A DNA stretch of 64,000 bases, from NCBI RefSeq assembly GCF_014596565.1, contig NZ_NOIN01000006.1, forward strand, positions 124,001 through 188,000, in the 5' to 3' direction. How positions within the stretch are numbered: position 1 is the first letter of the stretch; every line of letters begins with the position of its first letter. Origin of the DNA: Pseudomonas sp. PSB18. GTDB taxonomy: Bacteria > Pseudomonadota > Gammaproteobacteria > Pseudomonadales > Pseudomonadaceae. Both the position numbers and the translations under genes were made by a program. A model generated the notes under the pieces. That model ran no database searches. It was not told the DNA's origin and was given only the letters and a program-made list of their open reading frames with translations. Positions 63,049 through 64,000 of the stretch are shown one piece after another.

Positions 63049-63078
63049 TGTGGCGAGGGGATTTATCCCCTCGCCACA
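63049..63078. repeat. GGCGAGG-type palindrome, perfect copy
   Basis: Identical over 30 bases to the copy at 35407-35436. A partial copy (GTGAGTAGGGGATTTATC) sits directly upstream at 63031-63048. Confidence 0.85.
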
Positions 63079-63210
63079 AGACCACCTTGCAACACCTGGA
63101 ACGCCCCGCCACCCACCGATGCCGGGGCGTTTTGCCGTCTATCATTCAACTTGCCCCACCCTGGGCCGACAAACTGGCAATATCAAGCCTTTGTCCCGCG
63201 GAGAAATGGA

Positions 63211-63972
63211 ATGTCGCTACGCACCCTCCTGGCCACCCTGCTGCTCGGCTGCAGCCTGTCGGTCATGGCCGACACGCAAATCGTGCCGTTGAACTACCGC
63301 ACCAGCGCCGACCTGCTTCCGGTGGCGCAGAACTTCATCGGCAAGGATGGCCAGGTCAGCGCCTATGGCAATCAACTGATCGTCAATGCCGAGCCCGGCA
63401 AGATCGAGGAACTCCGGCAATTCCTCGCGCAACTGGACACCGCCCCCAAGCGTCTGCTGATCACGGTCGACACCAACGAAAACAACTTACAAGGCGACCA
63501 GGGGTATTCCATCAACGGTGCCGCCCCCAGCCAGACCCGCATCATCAACCGCAGCACGGCCAGCCGTGACGGTGGCGTGCAACAGGTACAAGCCAGCGAA
63601 GGCCAACCGGCGCTGATCCAGGTCGGCCAGAGCGTACCGTTCACCAGCAACCAGACCGACAGCTACGGTCGCATGCAAAGCCAGACCGAATACCGCAACG
63701 TCACCCAGGGTTTTTATGTCACGGCGAGCGTCACCGGCGAGACCGTTCATCTGAGCATCAGTACCAACCGTGACCGCATGAGCCAGGAACGTCCCGATGT
63801 AGTGAACGTTCAGAGTACCGACACAACTGTCAGCGGACGGCTGGGTGAATGGATCACCCTGGCGGGCGTGAATCGCCAGACTCAGGCCGATAAACAGGGC
63901 CTGACCCGCAGCTACTCGACACAAGGCCGCGACGACATGATTCTGCGGGTCAAAGTCGATACCCTGAACTGA
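63211..63972 (+). CDS. Short secretin-like exported protein
   Basis: A 253-residue exported protein with a signal peptide ending SLSVMA/DTQ. Residues 21-85 match a secretin N-domain of the NolW type (IVPLNYRTSADLLPVAQNFIG, LRQFLAQLDTAPKRLLITVDT). Residues 125-253 resemble part of the secretin beta domain (QPALIQVGQSVPF, YRNVTQGFYVTASVTGETVHLSI, VSGRLGEWITLAGV) but stop before the usual pore-gate and S-domain. At 253 residues it is half or less the size of true secretins, and no secretion genes are in view. It may be a relic or a small stand-alone protein. It is full to its own stop at 63972, 28 bases from the edge. Confidence 0.75.
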   Translation: MSLRTLLATLLLGCSLSVMADTQIVPLNYRTSADLLPVAQNFIGKDGQVSAYGNQLIVNAEPGKIEELRQFLAQLDTAPKRLLITVDTNENNLQGDQGYSINGAAPSQTRIINRSTASRDGGVQQVQASEGQPALIQVGQSVPFTSNQTDSYGRMQSQTEYRNVTQGFYVTASVTGETVHLSISTNRDRMSQERPDVVNVQSTDTTVSGRLGEWITLAGVNRQTQADKQGLTRSYSTQGRDDMILRVKVDTLN

Positions 63973-64000
63973 AGCACCAAAAACTGACTGATGAGTCGTA

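Overview
The window reads as chromosomal DNA of a fluorescent Pseudomonas, most likely of the P. fluorescens group. The evidence is high-GC coding with strong Pseudomonas-like codon use, the gene order ftsK-lolA-rarA-crcB-serS-cysG and aat-bpt-infA/clpA-clpS/cspD, two isocitrate dehydrogenases side by side, and many copies of the REP palindrome GTGGGAGCGAGCCTGCTCGC in intergenic gaps. I see no prophage, insertion sequence, CRISPR array, rRNA or tRNA gene. Species is inferred, not shown.

Left part (1-19.6 kb) is accessory metabolism and regulation: a truncated GFA-family gene, a LysR regulator divergent from a RidA-like protein, a VOC protein, an atypical NRAMP-like transporter, an MlaA-type lipoprotein, a two-component system, a KefF/KefC pair, a PdxI-like pyridoxal reductase next to a frameshifted LysR gene, a degenerate SRAP protein, an NmrA-like protein, a second RidA, an MscS channel with a cyclic-nucleotide-binding domain, a thioesterase, lactate permease and a PL7 alginate lyase.

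Middle part (19.6-35.4 kb) centres on uptake and processing of small molecules. A Gfo/Idh/MocA oxidoreductase, a TIM-barrel isomerase and an MFS permease lie opposite a LacI regulator with a perfect palindromic operator. A TAXI-type TRAP transporter follows, with a small DUF1850-like protein. Then come a Tat-exported SMP-30 lactonase and an EamA exporter. The lactonase, the EamA gene and the distant NRAMP-like gene share an upstream motif typical of FadR-type GntR regulators. A CAP-domain protein, an isochorismatase-fold hydrolase, gamma-glutamyltranspeptidase and a GNAT enzyme end this part.

Right part (35.5-64 kb) is conserved housekeeping. tusDCBE and a TrpD2/YbiB gene form a translationally coupled operon; tusDCBE supply sulfur to MnmA, which is encoded at 58.1 kb. 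cysG, serS, crcB, rarA, lolA and ftsK form one leftward group. trxB, aat, bpt, infA, clpA and clpS follow: aat, bpt, clpA and clpS are together the bacterial N-degron pathway (tagging transferases, unfoldase, adaptor). cspD, icd and the monomeric idh come next, then nudJ-mnmA-hflD-purB, the ribosomal oxygenase roxA overlapping a GNAT gene, and a short secretin-like protein at the right edge.

No clear undescribed multi-gene system was found. The best leads are the shared operator regulon, the NRAMP-like protein without the usual metal motifs, the degenerate SRAP and tandem CAP proteins, and the stand-alone mini-secretin.
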